Shown in pieces: positions 16,331 to 25,376 of a DNA stretch of 56,323 bases (its first letter is position 1; each line of letters opens with the position of its first letter). The notes under the pieces were generated by a model that made no database searches, had not been told where the DNA came from, and saw nothing but the letters and a program-made list of their open reading frames with translations. The DNA comes from Paludibacteraceae bacterium (GTDB lineage Bacteria; Bacteroidota; Bacteroidia; Bacteroidales; Paludibacteraceae). The translations under genes and the position numbers were made by a program. Location: the NCBI GenBank assembly GCA_017550335.1, contig JAFZPM010000002.1, positions 1 to 56,323 of the forward strand, given 5' to 3'.

Positions 16331-17932
16331 TCAATTCCTAGAATTCTTCTTCAATGCCTTCATCGCTTCCCGGACGACAGGGTCATCCTCATGGAACACC
16401 TCGTAGAAAGCGTTATCACCATAGATGTTGCGCAGGATGTAGGAACGTACCAATTGCGTGATCTTTTTCTTCGAACGCTCCGCCTGCGACTGGTTCCGCT
16501 TGATGTTCTTCGCCTCGGCGAAATCCAGCACCTGATCGAAGAGGAACTCTCTCTTCAGGTATTCGTCCGCCTTTTTGTAGCTTCCGAAGCTGTTGAACAG
16601 TTGACGGTGCTCGTCGGCGTACTTGAAGGCGAAATCGTAGAGGACGCTGGAGTTGACCAGCTTGGTGTAGTAGGACGAATTGTAGGTGGTGTCGTAAGGA
16701 ACGAAGATATCCGGCATGATTCCACCGCCGCCATAGACCACACGGTTGCCCACAGTATAGTACTTGATCGTATCGTTGGACGCCTTCATGCTATCCTGGC
16801 TGTAGATCTCCCCGCTGGAGTAACGGTCGAACACCTCCTGCTGGTACTTGTTCTTATCCCCGTACGGTTTCTGGATGCAACGGCCCGAAGGCGTGTAGTA
16901 GCGTGCCACGGTAAGGCGGATGGCGGAGCTATCATTCAGGGTGATCTGCTGTTGCACCAAGCCCTTCCCGAAGGAGCGTCTGCCGATGATCGTACCCCTG
17001 TCATTATCCTGGATGGAGCCTGCGAAGATCTCGCTGGCGGAAGCGGACCACTCATCGATGAGGACCGCCAAAGGGTATTGCTGGAACATGCCGCGTCCGT
17101 CCGCCCTGATGTCCTGTCGTTTCTGGGCCTTCCCTTCGGTGTAGACGATCATGTCGCCCGCGTGCAGGAACTCGTTGATCATATAGCTGGCGGCCTCCAG
17201 GAATCCTCCCGAGTTGCCCCTGAGGTCGACGATGAACTCACTGGCACCCTTTTCCTGCAGCTCCTCCAAGGCATGGACGAACTCGCCATAGGTGGTGGCG
17301 CCGAACTTGCCCACCTTGACGTATCCCGTATGGTTCCCCATCATGAAGTGGGCGTCCACGCTATTGACAGGCACGTCACCGCGTGTGATGTCGAAGGAGA
17401 GCAACGAATCCGCGCTATGTCTCTTGATGCCAAGCGTCACATGTGTTCCCTTAGGTCCGCGGAGCTTGTGCATCACCTTCTCGTTGTTGATGGTCTCGCC
17501 CACGAAGAGAGTGTCGTTCACCTTCACGATACGGTCGCCCGGCAGGATGCCCAACTTCTCGGAAGGACCGCCGCTGATGACGCTCACGATCATCACCGTG
17601 TCGTTCTGTATGTTGAATTGCACACCGATGCCTGAGAAACTGCCCTCCAATTCATCGTTCACCATCTGGAGGTCTTTGGCAGGCACATAGACCGTGTGGG
17701 GGTCCAACTCCTCCAAGATCTTAGGAATCGATTGCTCCACGAGGGAGTCGATGTCCACCTTGTCGACATACTGCAGGTTGACGAGGTTCAGCATCATATC
17801 GATTTTGTTGTCCAGCTTCTTGTGGGTGCGTGTAATGCGCTCGTTATGCCTTTCCGTGATGATGGAACCCGCCAGGATTCCGCAGATGGCGGCAAACGCC
17901 ACCAATAGGGGGTTGAATGTCTTCTGCGTCAT
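16331..17932 (-). CDS. C-terminal processing peptidase, S41 family
   Basis: A periplasmic or envelope serine protease of 533 residues. It has an N-terminal membrane anchor (LLVAFAAICGILAGSII), a PDZ domain at about 90-175 (GSFSGIGVQF, SEKLGILPGDRIVKV) and a protease domain with the catalytic Ser in DEWSASASEIFAGS and Lys in RSFGKGLVQQ. The last 120 residues (helical, Lys/Glu-rich) are typical of Bacteroidetes CtpA-type enzymes. It trims C-termini of exported proteins. The deaminase gene ends three bases before its ATG, so both are likely one operon. Confidence 0.93.
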   Translation of the reverse strand: MTQKTFNPLLVAFAAICGILAGSIITERHNERITRTHKKLDNKIDMMLNLVNLQYVDKVDIDSLVEQSIPKILEELDPHTVYVPAKDLQMVNDELEGSFSGIGVQFNIQNDTVMIVSVISGGPSEKLGILPGDRIVKVNDTLFVGETINNEKVMHKLRGPKGTHVTLGIKRHSADSLLSFDITRGDVPVNSVDAHFMMGNHTGYVKVGKFGATTYGEFVHALEELQEKGASEFIVDLRGNSGGFLEAASYMINEFLHAGDMIVYTEGKAQKRQDIRADGRGMFQQYPLAVLIDEWSASASEIFAGSIQDNDRGTIIGRRSFGKGLVQQQITLNDSSAIRLTVARYYTPSGRCIQKPYGDKNKYQQEVFDRYSSGEIYSQDSMKASNDTIKYYTVGNRVVYGGGGIMPDIFVPYDTTYNSSYYTKLVNSSVLYDFAFKYADEHRQLFNSFGSYKKADEYLKREFLFDQVLDFAEAKNIKRNQSQAERSKKKITQLVRSYILRNIYGDNAFYEVFHEDDPVVREAMKALKKNSRN

Positions 17933-17935
17933 TTC

Positions 17936-18382
17936 TCAGTCTTTGTTGGATTCGATTTTTAGGTGTTCAATCTCCACGCCCGCCCTTTTCAGCAGTTCAA
18001 TGCCGTCGGGAGTGTGGTACTCCTCCTCGTAGACCACGCGGCGGATACCCGCTTGGATGATGAGCTTGGCGCACTCGATGCAGGGGGAGGAGGTGACGTA
18101 GAGGGTAGCGCCCTCGCTGCTATTGGAGGAGCGGGCCACCTTCGTGATGGCGTTGGCCTCGGCGTGTAGGACGTAAGGTTTGGTCTTGTTGTTCTCGTCC
18201 TCGCACACGTTCTCGAAGCCACATGGTGTGCCGTTGTATCCGTCGGATATGATCATCCTCTCCTTCACGATGAGGGCACCCACCTTCCTGCGCTCGCAGT
18301 AGGAGTTTTCCGCCCAGATCTTGGCCATGCGCATGTAGCGGAGGTCGAATTGATGCCTTTTTTCGTTTGATTTTTCTTCCAT
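17936..18382 (-). CDS. deoxycytidylate deaminase family protein
   Basis: A 148-residue zinc-dependent deaminase that converts dCMP to dUMP, feeding thymidylate synthesis; the thyA gene lies 2.5 kb away. The zinc site is visible as HAEANAI and SSPCIECAK. NGTPCGFENV and the DGIELLKRAG tail are typical of the ComEB/dCMP deaminase group. Two possible -7 elements (TATTTTTG at 18388-18395 and TAACTTTG at 18408-18415, both on this strand) precede it. Confidence 0.93.
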   Translation of the reverse strand: MEEKSNEKRHQFDLRYMRMAKIWAENSYCERRKVGALIVKERMIISDGYNGTPCGFENVCEDENNKTKPYVLHAEANAITKVARSSNSSEGATLYVTSSPCIECAKLIIQAGIRRVVYEEEYHTPDGIELLKRAGVEIEHLKIESNKD

Positions 18383-18430
18383 ATCCGCAAAAATACAACT
18401 AAAAATGCAAAGTTATCTTCCTTTTCGGGA

Positions 18431-18464
18431 AAAAGAAAGGGTGAACCCATCGGATCCACCCTTT
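18431..18464 (-). terminator. rho-independent terminator of rpsO
   Basis: On the minus strand, AAAGGGTG (18464-18457) pairs with CACCCTTT (18443-18436) and is followed by CTTTTT. It lies 20 bp after the rpsO stop codon. Confidence 0.75.
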
Positions 18465-18483
18465 TACCTTTTCTCCTTCGAGA

Positions 18484-18753
18484 TTACTTACGAAGATTGA
18501 GCGCCTTAACGATGGCACGATATCTTTCGATATCGATCTCCTTCAAGTAGTCAAGCATACGACGACGCTTACCTACCAAGGCCTTCAATGATCTTTGCGT
18601 ACTATAATCCTTCGCATTTGACTTCATGTGGTCAGTCAAATGAGTAATACGGTATGAAAATAACGCTATCTGAGCCTCAGGTGAGCCAGTATCGGTATTC
18701 GACTTCCCGTATGTACCGAAGATTTCTTGCTTCTTAGCAGCATCTAAATACAT
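18484..18753 (-). CDS. rpsO: 30S ribosomal protein S15
   Basis: An 89-residue ribosomal protein that binds 16S rRNA in the central domain of the small subunit. Family hallmarks are DTGSPEAQIALFSYRI, HLTDHMK, HSTQRSLKALVGKRRRMLDYL (here DYSTQRS), and a C-terminal RYRAIVKALNLRK. Length is normal. The gene has its own promoter (18787-18817) and terminator. Confidence 0.98.
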   Translation of the reverse strand: MYLDAAKKQEIFGTYGKSNTDTGSPEAQIALFSYRITHLTDHMKSNAKDYSTQRSLKALVGKRRRMLDYLKEIDIERYRAIVKALNLRK

Positions 18754-18765
18754 AATGTTTAAATT

Positions 18766-19479
18766 TTAATGTTTAAAAATCGACCGCAAAGGTAAGGATA
18801 TTTTCCGATACTGCAACCGTTTCCAAAAAATATTTTTCTGCGGGCTATTCTCCCTTGATGCTAACTCTTGTTGAGATATTTTCTTGTTGTAGGCGAAAAA
18901 GGATTCGAAGATCGTTATAATATCTTTTTCGTTCTCCTTGGTTATAGCTATTGTTGGGGTTTCTATTGTCTTGTAGAAAAGTTTATCCACATGCTGGATA
19001 AATAGATACGACGTCGTTGGGTTTTTATCGTGAGTATCCAGGACATAGTCGAACAAGGATAGCATGGATGGGAATGATAGCCCTGTCGTGTTTATTTCTA
19101 GGAAAGGATCATTTTTAAGGTTCCTGTATAGGGTGTAAATCAAGCGTCTCCCTCCAGTTTCTATATAATCGAAATCCTTTTTCTTAATTCTTTTTTCTCT
19201 TACGCACCTATATTCCTCTAATGAATCATAATGACTGATTTCGTCTGCATGTTCATTTATCATATCCAGGTCGCCAATCAACCCCTTTTCCATTAATCCA
19301 CATTCTATCCAATGGGGCTCAGTATATATCTCAAATTTATCTTTGTTCGATTCAACGTATCTAACTTTTTTAGCCGTGTCTGGAATATATGGCGCAAAGT
19401 GCATCAACACATCACCTTCCTTTATCTCAGGCAATGAATATGCGCAATCACTTCGAGGTTTTAATATTATTTTATTCAT
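18766..19479 (-). CDS. hypothetical protein, 237 residues
   Basis: I do not recognise this protein. It has no signal peptide or membrane segment, is rich in Lys, Glu and Ile, and includes a motif-like GRRLIYTLYRNLKNDPFLEI. Base composition is more A+T-rich than the ribosomal gene next to it. Its last ten or so residues (KISLPLRSIFKH) are encoded by the rpsO promoter itself, so the gene end may have been placed there by an insertion. A cytoplasmic protein expressed from its own weak signals seems likely. Confidence 0.6.
   Translation of the reverse strand: MNKIILKPRSDCAYSLPEIKEGDVLMHFAPYIPDTAKKVRYVESNKDKFEIYTEPHWIECGLMEKGLIGDLDMINEHADEISHYDSLEEYRCVREKRIKKKDFDYIETGGRRLIYTLYRNLKNDPFLEINTTGLSFPSMLSLFDYVLDTHDKNPTTSYLFIQHVDKLFYKTIETPTIAITKENEKDIITIFESFFAYNKKISQQELASRENSPQKNIFWKRLQYRKISLPLRSIFKH
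18787..18817 (-). promoter_or_regulatory. promoter of rpsO
   Basis: On the minus strand, GTTG (18817-18814) and TACCTTTG (18794-18787) are separated by 19 bp, matching the Bacteroidales consensus with one change in the -33 box. The element lies within the last codons of the upstream hypothetical gene. Confidence 0.6.
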
Positions 19480-19685
19480 GGGGAATCATTATTTGAAAGG
19501 TGGTGCTCTTTTTCGCCTATGGATTTTCTATCTGTGCTCTATTTTTTCGTGGAAGTAAAATTTTATATCCTTTTCTTCGTCATAATTTGTGAGGAAACCA
19601 TGAGGGGAAACCAAGGAAAGCGTCCAAAGGAACGGTTCTATCATTTATGTTATTGTAGTAGTACATTATGTTTCTGGTTCTTATT

Positions 19686-20156
19686 TTAATGCTTTTCCCT
19701 GCTGGATATTTTTCCCATCTTTTTCGCAACCTGTTCCCTTGTATAAAGAAATTTGCTCCAATAAACAATTACAGCGTCATATCCTCCCGATTCTTCCTTT
19801 TGGGCTTCATCAAAGATATACAGCGTACCAGAATTAGGAGTTTCTCCATGTTTAAATCTTCCTTTCTCCATGTCAAAATATTCCTTTTTATTGCTTCTTG
19901 CTCCGCCGTAAATAAATCCGATTTTCTTCCCTGAAAAATTAAATCCATTCAGACTGCCTTTGCGGACTATCTTTGTACTGTCTTTGTAAATTATACCAAG
20001 GTAAGCACTTTCATATTCATTCAGGAATGGAGAATCATCAACCCCCATTTTATCCAATTGGGATATGTTTTCATTCGGTATATCACTGAAATTGAGGATC
20101 TGAGCGTATAAATTTGCACTCAATAAAACCATCACCACAAATATAAAATTTCTCAT
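19686..20156 (-). CDS. hypothetical secreted protein, 156 residues
   Basis: I do not recognise the family. Starting at the ATG at 20156 gives a clean signal peptide (MRNFIFVVMVLLSANLYAQ), so upstream in-frame starts are rejected. The mature part is about 137 residues, with no Cys lipobox and no clear domain; FNFSGKKIGFIYGGARS and GGYDAVIVYWSKF are the most structured-looking segments. It likely resides in the periplasm. It is followed by 200 bp without a gene. The gene is A+T-rich, like other orphan genes nearby. Confidence 0.65.
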   Translation of the reverse strand: MRNFIFVVMVLLSANLYAQILNFSDIPNENISQLDKMGVDDSPFLNEYESAYLGIIYKDSTKIVRKGSLNGFNFSGKKIGFIYGGARSNKKEYFDMEKGRFKHGETPNSGTLYIFDEAQKEESGGYDAVIVYWSKFLYTREQVAKKMGKISSREKH

Positions 20157-20211
20157 ATTGATATCATCTATTTTGACACTTGATAAAGTTTCGCCGTAAA
20201 GATAGTGAAAT

Positions 20212-20411
20212 TCGAATAGTAAATCGTAAAAAGCTAAATCGTAAATAATCACACAGATATTTTACAGCCAAAAGAGAATCCCCTTCGGTTCCCGCCTCAA
20301 TAGTAAATAGTAAATCGTTAAATAGTAAATAATCACACCGCCCAACCCCAAACCCCAACCCGCTTCCCTCCGCCATGAAAATAGTAAATAGTAAATAGCC
20401 AAATAGTAAAT
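20212..20411. repeat. AGTAAAT-rich intergenic repeats
   Basis: Three clusters of AATAGTAAAT / TAAATCGTAAA (about 20216-20250, 20299-20337 and 20379-20411) lie before thyA. The first two both end in AAATAATCACAC, about 87 bp apart. They are separated by C-rich stretches. No gene is seen. Confidence 0.8.
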
Positions 20412-20416
20412 TTTCT

Positions 20417-20424
20417 TACCTTTG
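20417..20424 (+). promoter_or_regulatory. likely -7 element of thyA
   Basis: TACCTTTG matches TAnnTTTG and lies 26 bp before the thyA start codon. The -33 position falls in the AGTAAAT repeats and has no clear TTTG. Confidence 0.45.
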
Positions 20425-20450
20425 TCTTCAAATTGATTGACTGAACTGGC

Positions 20451-21245
20451 ATGAAACAATATTTGGATCTTTTGCAGCGTGTGCTGGACGAGGGCACGCA
20501 GAAGGGCGACCGCACAGGTACGGGTACTATCAGCGTTTTCGGACATCAGATGCGCTTCAATCTGGAGGAGGGTTTCCCCCTGCTCACGACGAAGAAGCTT
20601 CACCTGAAATCCATCATCTATGAACTGCTTTGGTTCCTGAAGGGCGACACGAACGTGAAGTACCTGCAGGAGCATGGTGTGCGTATCTGGAACGAATGGG
20701 CGGACCCGGACGGTGACCTCGGACATATCTACGGATACCAGTGGCGCTCCTGGCCGGACTATGACGGCGGGCATATCGACCAAATAGCGGAGGTGGTGCG
20801 AACCCTCAAGGAGGACCCGAACTCGCGCCGTATCATCGTCAGCTCATGGAACGTGGCGGACCTCAAGCGGATGAACCTGCCGCCTTGCCACGCCTTCTTC
20901 CAGTTCTACGTGGCGGATGGCCGATTGAGCCTCCAGCTCTACCAACGCAGCGCGGATATCTTCCTGGGCGTTCCTTTCAACATCGCCTCCTACGCCTTGC
21001 TCCTCCAGATGATGGCGCAGGTGACGGGCCTCAAGGCGGGCGACTTCGTCCACACGTTAGGCGATGCGCATATCTACACGAACCACTTGGAGCAAGTAAA
21101 ATTGCAGCTGACAAGGGAACCTCGCCAGTTGCCACAAATGCGGATTAATCCTGAGAAGAAGGATATCTTCTCCTTCGATTACGAGGATTTCACACTGGAG
21201 AATTATGATCCTCACCCTCACATCGCAGGCAAGGTCTCCGTGTAA
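20451..21245 (+). CDS. thyA: thymidylate synthase
   Basis: The enzyme methylates dUMP to dTMP with methylenetetrahydrofolate. It has 264 residues, the standard length for ThyA. Seen are DRTGTGT near the N-terminus, [21 protein letters not shown], the active-site Cys in [31 protein letters not shown], and HIYTNHLEQ. Dihydrofolate reductase, which recycles the folate, is encoded separately at 32.8 kb. The mannanase gene converges on it, leaving 19 bp. Confidence 0.98.
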   Translation: MKQYLDLLQRVLDEGTQKGDRTGTGTISVFGHQMRFNLEEGFPLLTTKKLHLKSIIYELLWFLKGDTNVKYLQEHGVRIWNEWADPDGDLGHIYGYQWRSWPDYDGGHIDQIAEVVRTLKEDPNSRRIIVSSWNVADLKRMNLPPCHAFFQFYVADGRLSLQLYQRSADIFLGVPFNIASYALLLQMMAQVTGLKAGDFVHTLGDAHIYTNHLEQVKLQLTREPRQLPQMRINPEKKDIFSFDYEDFTLENYDPHPHIAGKVSV

Positions 21246-21264
21246 TCCGCGATTACTCTCCTTA

Positions 21265-23976
21265 CTACCTTGCTATTTTTACGCTTAAGCCCTCGAAGTG
21301 GGCGATATATAGACCCTTAGGAAACCTTTCCAAACTGATGGTTCTCTCCTTCGGGGTGATGTGCTTCGTGTCGATGACCATACCCCTGAGGTCGATGATC
21401 CGCAGGGTGCCATCCTCTTCCGTATTCACGTACAGGGTCTTCTCCGCCTGTTTGTAATAGAGTATCGCCTTCTCTCCGTAGGATGCGATATCATTGACCG
21501 CTGTTCCTGGACACGTGTCCAACATAGCGTATTTGCTCTCCGCCTTCCAAGCCTCAACGATCTTCTTTCCCCACTCGCAGGAATTGCCGCCTGCCGTCTG
21601 TTCGGCTAAGGTCGGGGTGGACGATGCATCCTTCACGAGGTCGAGGTACTCCACCGGGCTTCCGTTGCCATACCATGACCATGCCAGCCAACCCACGTTC
21701 TTCTCCTGGCAATAGGAGAGGATCTGGTCCTCATCCACATCCCCATCGCTATGGTACCATCCGAACTCTCCGATGCAGAGGGCGAGTCCTTGGTTGATGA
21801 CTCCGTCGATATTGCTCTTCACACGGTCCTTGTTTCCCGCCGTCCCGTACATGTGGATGGAGAAGAGGACGTTGTTCTCCGGGTCTGCCGCCAAGACATC
21901 CTTCCCGTAGGTGTGGATGGTGGCCGCACTCTGTCCGTATCCGCCTGCGTCGACCATGATGCAGTGGCGCAAGCCAGCCTCACGGATGATCGGAATAGCC
22001 TTCACATAACCATCCTTCCAGTTGGCCGCGGAGGAGGAGTTGTGCCATTCGTTGGCGATGTTGATGATCACATAGGGTTCCGTTCCCTTCAGTGTGCTGG
22101 CGAGGTCGGCGAAGTATTGCGCCGCTCCTTCGAGGTCGCTGATCTTATCGCTTCCCGTCACGTCATGTACCTCCAGGATGGCCACCATGCCATACGCCTT
22201 GCAAGCGTCGATGAGTTTCTTGACGGAAGCCGCGTCATCCGCTGGCGAGCCATAGGCGTTGCCGTTGGTCAGGACGATGCGTACCGTATTCGCCTTGTTG
22301 TCATAGATCGCCTTCAGCTGATCGTAGGCGGACCCTTTGTACCAGGTGTAGGCCATGTTGACGCCCCTCATCACGAACTCGTTGTCGCAACGGTCGAGCA
22401 GTTTATTACCGCTCACCTTGAATCCGTCCACGTCCGATACCTTGAACTCATACACGGGCGCGTCATCGTCTTTCTCTATGCGCACGTAGTCGACCACCGC
22501 CCATGTCCAGATAGGCGTGAGTTTCACCACGTTCTCGCCAGCGGCGAATTCGAACGTGCCCACGAGGGTCTCACCCATCTTGTCCACGCTCTCGTCATCC
22601 CTGGTCTCTCCCAGATTGGCGGTTCCACTCACACCGTTCACAGCGCAGTCGATCTGCTTGAACCCGTAGACGGAGTTGTAGCCCACATAGACCTTATAGG
22701 AGCCATTCTTCTCCAAGGGGATATTGATATTGATGTAATCGGAGTTCTCCTTGAGGTTCAGCGCACCGCTTCCGGACACCTTGTTCACCGCCTCAACGGA
22801 CGCCGCATAGTCTGCCGAGCATTCCGCCTCATAGATGTTTTTTTTAAGCGATTCCGCGCAGGAGGGATCCTCCACCTCTTGGTAGGTGCCCCATCCCGGC
22901 ATCTCGTCGAGGGTGATGATGAGATCGCTGCTCATGGCACTCTTCCAGAGAGTCGCGCTGGTTTGGTCGATGAAACCGCCGCTCCATGAGTTGTACCAAG
23001 GCATCCACCAAGACCAGATGTCACCGTTCTTCTCAGCCTCGGCAGGGTCCACGATCGGACCGTTTTCCGTGAGGGCAAGGATCTTATCGCTACCCATCTT
23101 GGATATGATGGTGTTCCAAGTATTAATATTAGACTGGGTATTATTCGCTCCGTTGTAGATATCCACACCGATCACATCGATATACTGATCACCAGGGTAC
23201 CAAGCCTCGTTGTAGGCATAGCCTTTGGTAGGGTCCTTTTCGAGGTTCCAGACCCATATCAGGTTCTTGACGCCCTTAACGTTCACCATGCGGTCATACA
23301 TCAGCCTATAGAGCGCCACATAGCTCTCCGCGCCCTTTGTGCCCCACCAGAACCATCCGCCGGAAGCCTCGTGAAGAGGTCTCCAGATAGCGGCCACGCC
23401 CGACGCCTGGAGCTCCAGGAAGAGGTCAGCCACGTGGTCGATGTCCGCGATGAGCAGTTGGTAGGTCTCCGAGGAGGTGTCCCACTCGGTGGTGCCAGCC
23501 TTGAAGCCTTTGGTATAATCGAAGTCCGTGTAACTATCGTTCGCCCCTTTGGCGTAGAAGGCACTCTCCGAGCCCACCTTCCAGTGCCAGTTGAAGGAAG
23601 GTATTCCGCCATCCTTCCAAAGCTCCTTGGCGAGGCTGATACCCGACTGCGTATAAGTCTTGAACCATGATTCGTCCGATTGCGCGCCCGTGGCGTTCAG
23701 GAGGTCGACACCCACCAATGCCGGGTACTTGTTACCGTCGATGGAGTAGAGGTAGGCCACGTCCACTTGGGTCTTGTAGCTTGCCCCATTGTCCATGTCA
23801 CCGCACATGACGCCCGAGATGGTTTTCTTGCCGAAATTATCGTACAAGAAGGTATATAGTTTCTTCGCACCCTCCGTCGCATCCTTTGTGACGGGTTGGG
23901 TGGAAATCGCCGCTGTCGACTCTCCTACGAGCCAAAACAGTGCACAAAATAATAATACAAGTTTTGTTGTTTTCAT
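21265..23976 (-). CDS. secreted bicatalytic beta-mannanase, GH26-CBM35-GH5
   Basis: A 903-residue exported enzyme with two mannanase-type catalytic domains. A signal peptide (to about TAA) is followed by GH26 at 25-360, with acid/base Glu203 in RPLHEASGGWFWWG and nucleophile Glu304 in ALTENGP. A CBM35-type module spans about 375-505 (IYEAECS, VVDYVRIEKDD). GH5 covers 515-815, with acid/base Glu643 in IANEWHNS and nucleophile Glu737 in IGEFGWYH. The last 75 residues (LRIIDLRGMVI, FPKGLYIAHF) are a type IX secretion sorting domain, so the enzyme should be on or outside the outer membrane. It should break down beta-mannans. No SusC/SusD pair is near, so it is not in a typical polysaccharide locus. 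Confidence 0.93.
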   Translation of the reverse strand: MKTTKLVLLFCALFWLVGESTAAISTQPVTKDATEGAKKLYTFLYDNFGKKTISGVMCGDMDNGASYKTQVDVAYLYSIDGNKYPALVGVDLLNATGAQSDESWFKTYTQSGISLAKELWKDGGIPSFNWHWKVGSESAFYAKGANDSYTDFDYTKGFKAGTTEWDTSSETYQLLIADIDHVADLFLELQASGVAAIWRPLHEASGGWFWWGTKGAESYVALYRLMYDRMVNVKGVKNLIWVWNLEKDPTKGYAYNEAWYPGDQYIDVIGVDIYNGANNTQSNINTWNTIISKMGSDKILALTENGPIVDPAEAEKNGDIWSWWMPWYNSWSGGFIDQTSATLWKSAMSSDLIITLDEMPGWGTYQEVEDPSCAESLKKNIYEAECSADYAASVEAVNKVSGSGALNLKENSDYININIPLEKNGSYKVYVGYNSVYGFKQIDCAVNGVSGTANLGETRDDESVDKMGETLVGTFEFAAGENVVKLTPIWTWAVVDYVRIEKDDDAPVYEFKVSDVDGFKVSGNKLLDRCDNEFVMRGVNMAYTWYKGSAYDQLKAIYDNKANTVRIVLTNGNAYGSPADDAASVKKLIDACKAYGMVAILEVHDVTGSDKISDLEGAAQYFADLASTLKGTEPYVIINIANEWHNSSSAANWKDGYVKAIPIIREAGLRHCIMVDAGGYGQSAATIHTYGKDVLAADPENNVLFSIHMYGTAGNKDRVKSNIDGVINQGLALCIGEFGWYHSDGDVDEDQILSYCQEKNVGWLAWSWYGNGSPVEYLDLVKDASSTPTLAEQTAGGNSCEWGKKIVEAWKAESKYAMLDTCPGTAVNDIASYGEKAILYYKQAEKTLYVNTEEDGTLRIIDLRGMVIDTKHITPKERTISLERFPKGLYIAHFEGLSVKIAR

Positions 23977-24125
23977 GATAAACTCTTTTTAAATAAAATA
24001 CACTATGCTTCATTAATACTTACCCTGCAAATATCGAGAAATAAAGCATTCTGTAGGTTATCTGTATGTGGCAAAAAGATATACATTTGTTGCATGAAGA
24101 TGATTTTAGCCCCAATGAACGAAAT

Positions 24126-24180
24126 ATAGTTAAGAATTAAGAGTTAATAGTTAAGAATTAAGAGTTAAGAGTTAAGAATT
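24126..24180. repeat. TTAAGAATTAAGAG-type simple repeats
   Basis: Tandem degenerate octamers (TTAAGAATTAAGAGTTAA) fill the space between the mannanase and the next gene. Similar runs, in either orientation, occur at 416-455, 16208-16240 and 45637-45662. Confidence 0.85.
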
Positions 24181-24232
24181 TTCCTGACGCTATATTATTG
24201 CCCGGAATATAAAAGAATTGGCAGATTAAGAA

Positions 24233-24853
24233 ATGACACTTATTTTTGCGGATATGAGGAAAAGATGTGGAAATACTAAAACCGTACGGAAGTGTGTTGT
24301 CGCTATATTCTTTATAGCGCTTCCTCTTTTTCTATATAATTTAGTGATGAGTAATGAGCTGGCCTGGCATTACTATGGCAAGGATTTTTACAAATATGTT
24401 TTTAACGCCCGGTGTGGTCTGTTCACATACGATTGTAGCGACCGGGAAGTAATGCATGAGAGAATATTGCATATATATGAAAAAGAGCATGGTTCTGCCG
24501 CTTTTGATAGTATGTTGGCCACCTTGCTACGGTTTAGAACGGAAGAGGGGAATTTGTTGGATCATGACGTGCAGGACGCCGCAGTGGGTTTTGTGAAATC
24601 GTACAACATCAAGAGTTTGTATTCCGCCGTCGAAAGTCTGAAGGATTCCATGAAGACATTACCACCGGACACAACGTGGACAACCTGTATGACGAAGCAC
24701 GGGTTGAGAAAATGTCGTAAAAGTGGAGTCTTGTTCACAAGAATCTCATTCAGAGCCATTTCACCATCAGCTGACACAACCGATACTACGAACCACAATC
24801 CGGGAGATAAAACAAAAGCCACAAAATACGAGATGATATACGAATACGAATGA
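24233..24853 (+). CDS. hypothetical single-pass membrane protein
   Basis: I do not recognise this 206-residue protein. A hydrophobic segment at about 22-40 (VVAIFFIALPLFLYNLVM) after a basic N-terminus suggests an inner-membrane anchor with the rest outside. The C-terminal third is rich in Thr, Asp and Lys. An alternative start at 24254 (MRKRCGN) is possible. It begins a group of three A+T-rich orphan genes on this strand, with 42 bp to the next. Confidence 0.6.
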   Translation: MTLIFADMRKRCGNTKTVRKCVVAIFFIALPLFLYNLVMSNELAWHYYGKDFYKYVFNARCGLFTYDCSDREVMHERILHIYEKEHGSAAFDSMLATLLRFRTEEGNLLDHDVQDAAVGFVKSYNIKSLYSAVESLKDSMKTLPPDTTWTTCMTKHGLRKCRKSGVLFTRISFRAISPSADTTDTTNHNPGDKTKATKYEMIYEYE

Positions 24854-24895
24854 TATTGTCTATCTCGCCAGTTGTTAAGTAATTCATTCTATTTT

Positions 24896-25327
24896 ATGAA
24901 AAAAGAGAGATATAACATAAATTTGGAGAATATTCCATTTCAGATGCATGACCAGGAAATCAATAGGATTGTCCTTACGAAGAATAGCATACAACTATGT
25001 TTTGATAATATTCGTTCTGATTTCATTCATGGCAGCAAAGCGATCCTGGAATTTCTTGGAATGGAAGAGGGGGATGTACCGTATTCCGCTTACTTGGATG
25101 TATACGATATGAAACGTCTAAAGATATCAGGAGGAAAAAGATTCTATGCCGATGAATTTGATTCATTTTGGGGAAAGAATAATCTTTCATTAATCGTTTT
25201 AGATATATGGGTCGGATACGGTTCGTTCATGATAACGGGCAAGGTCTCTGAAGGGAAACAAATAGGCGATAAGCATTTTTCCTTGGTGATTGATGCCACA
25301 AATTTGGAATATACATGGATTGACTGA
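24896..25327 (+). CDS. hypothetical protein, 143 residues
   Basis: I do not recognise this family. The ATG at 24896 (MKKERYNINLENIPF) is preferred to a TTG eight codons upstream. It is a soluble, probably beta-rich protein with no Cys pairs or export signal. Its size, acidity and place between other orphan genes resemble small immunity-type proteins, but nothing proves that, and no toxin gene is seen beside it. Confidence 0.6.
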   Translation: MKKERYNINLENIPFQMHDQEINRIVLTKNSIQLCFDNIRSDFIHGSKAILEFLGMEEGDVPYSAYLDVYDMKRLKISGGKRFYADEFDSFWGKNNLSLIVLDIWVGYGSFMITGKVSEGKQIGDKHFSLVIDATNLEYTWID

Positions 25328-25376
25328 TGATGTATACCGATAAGACCGCATGTCACAAATGTTAAAAGGAGGTAAT

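Noticed and set aside
16295..17635. 446-codon frame opposite the S41 protease
   Set aside because: Antisense shadow of a well-defined protease gene with no recognisable domain.
19580..19768. Small minus-strand frame downstream of the 156-residue secreted protein
   Set aside because: Overlaps that gene in another frame and shows no start signal or motif.
21751..22989. Long plus-strand frame opposite the mannanase gene
   Set aside because: It lies wholly antisense to a gene with clear catalytic motifs; composition is that of a shadow frame and nothing in it looks like a protein family.
21265..23976. Polysaccharide utilisation locus around the mannanase
   Set aside because: No SusC or SusD homologue occurs in the window; neighbours are thyA and orphan genes.
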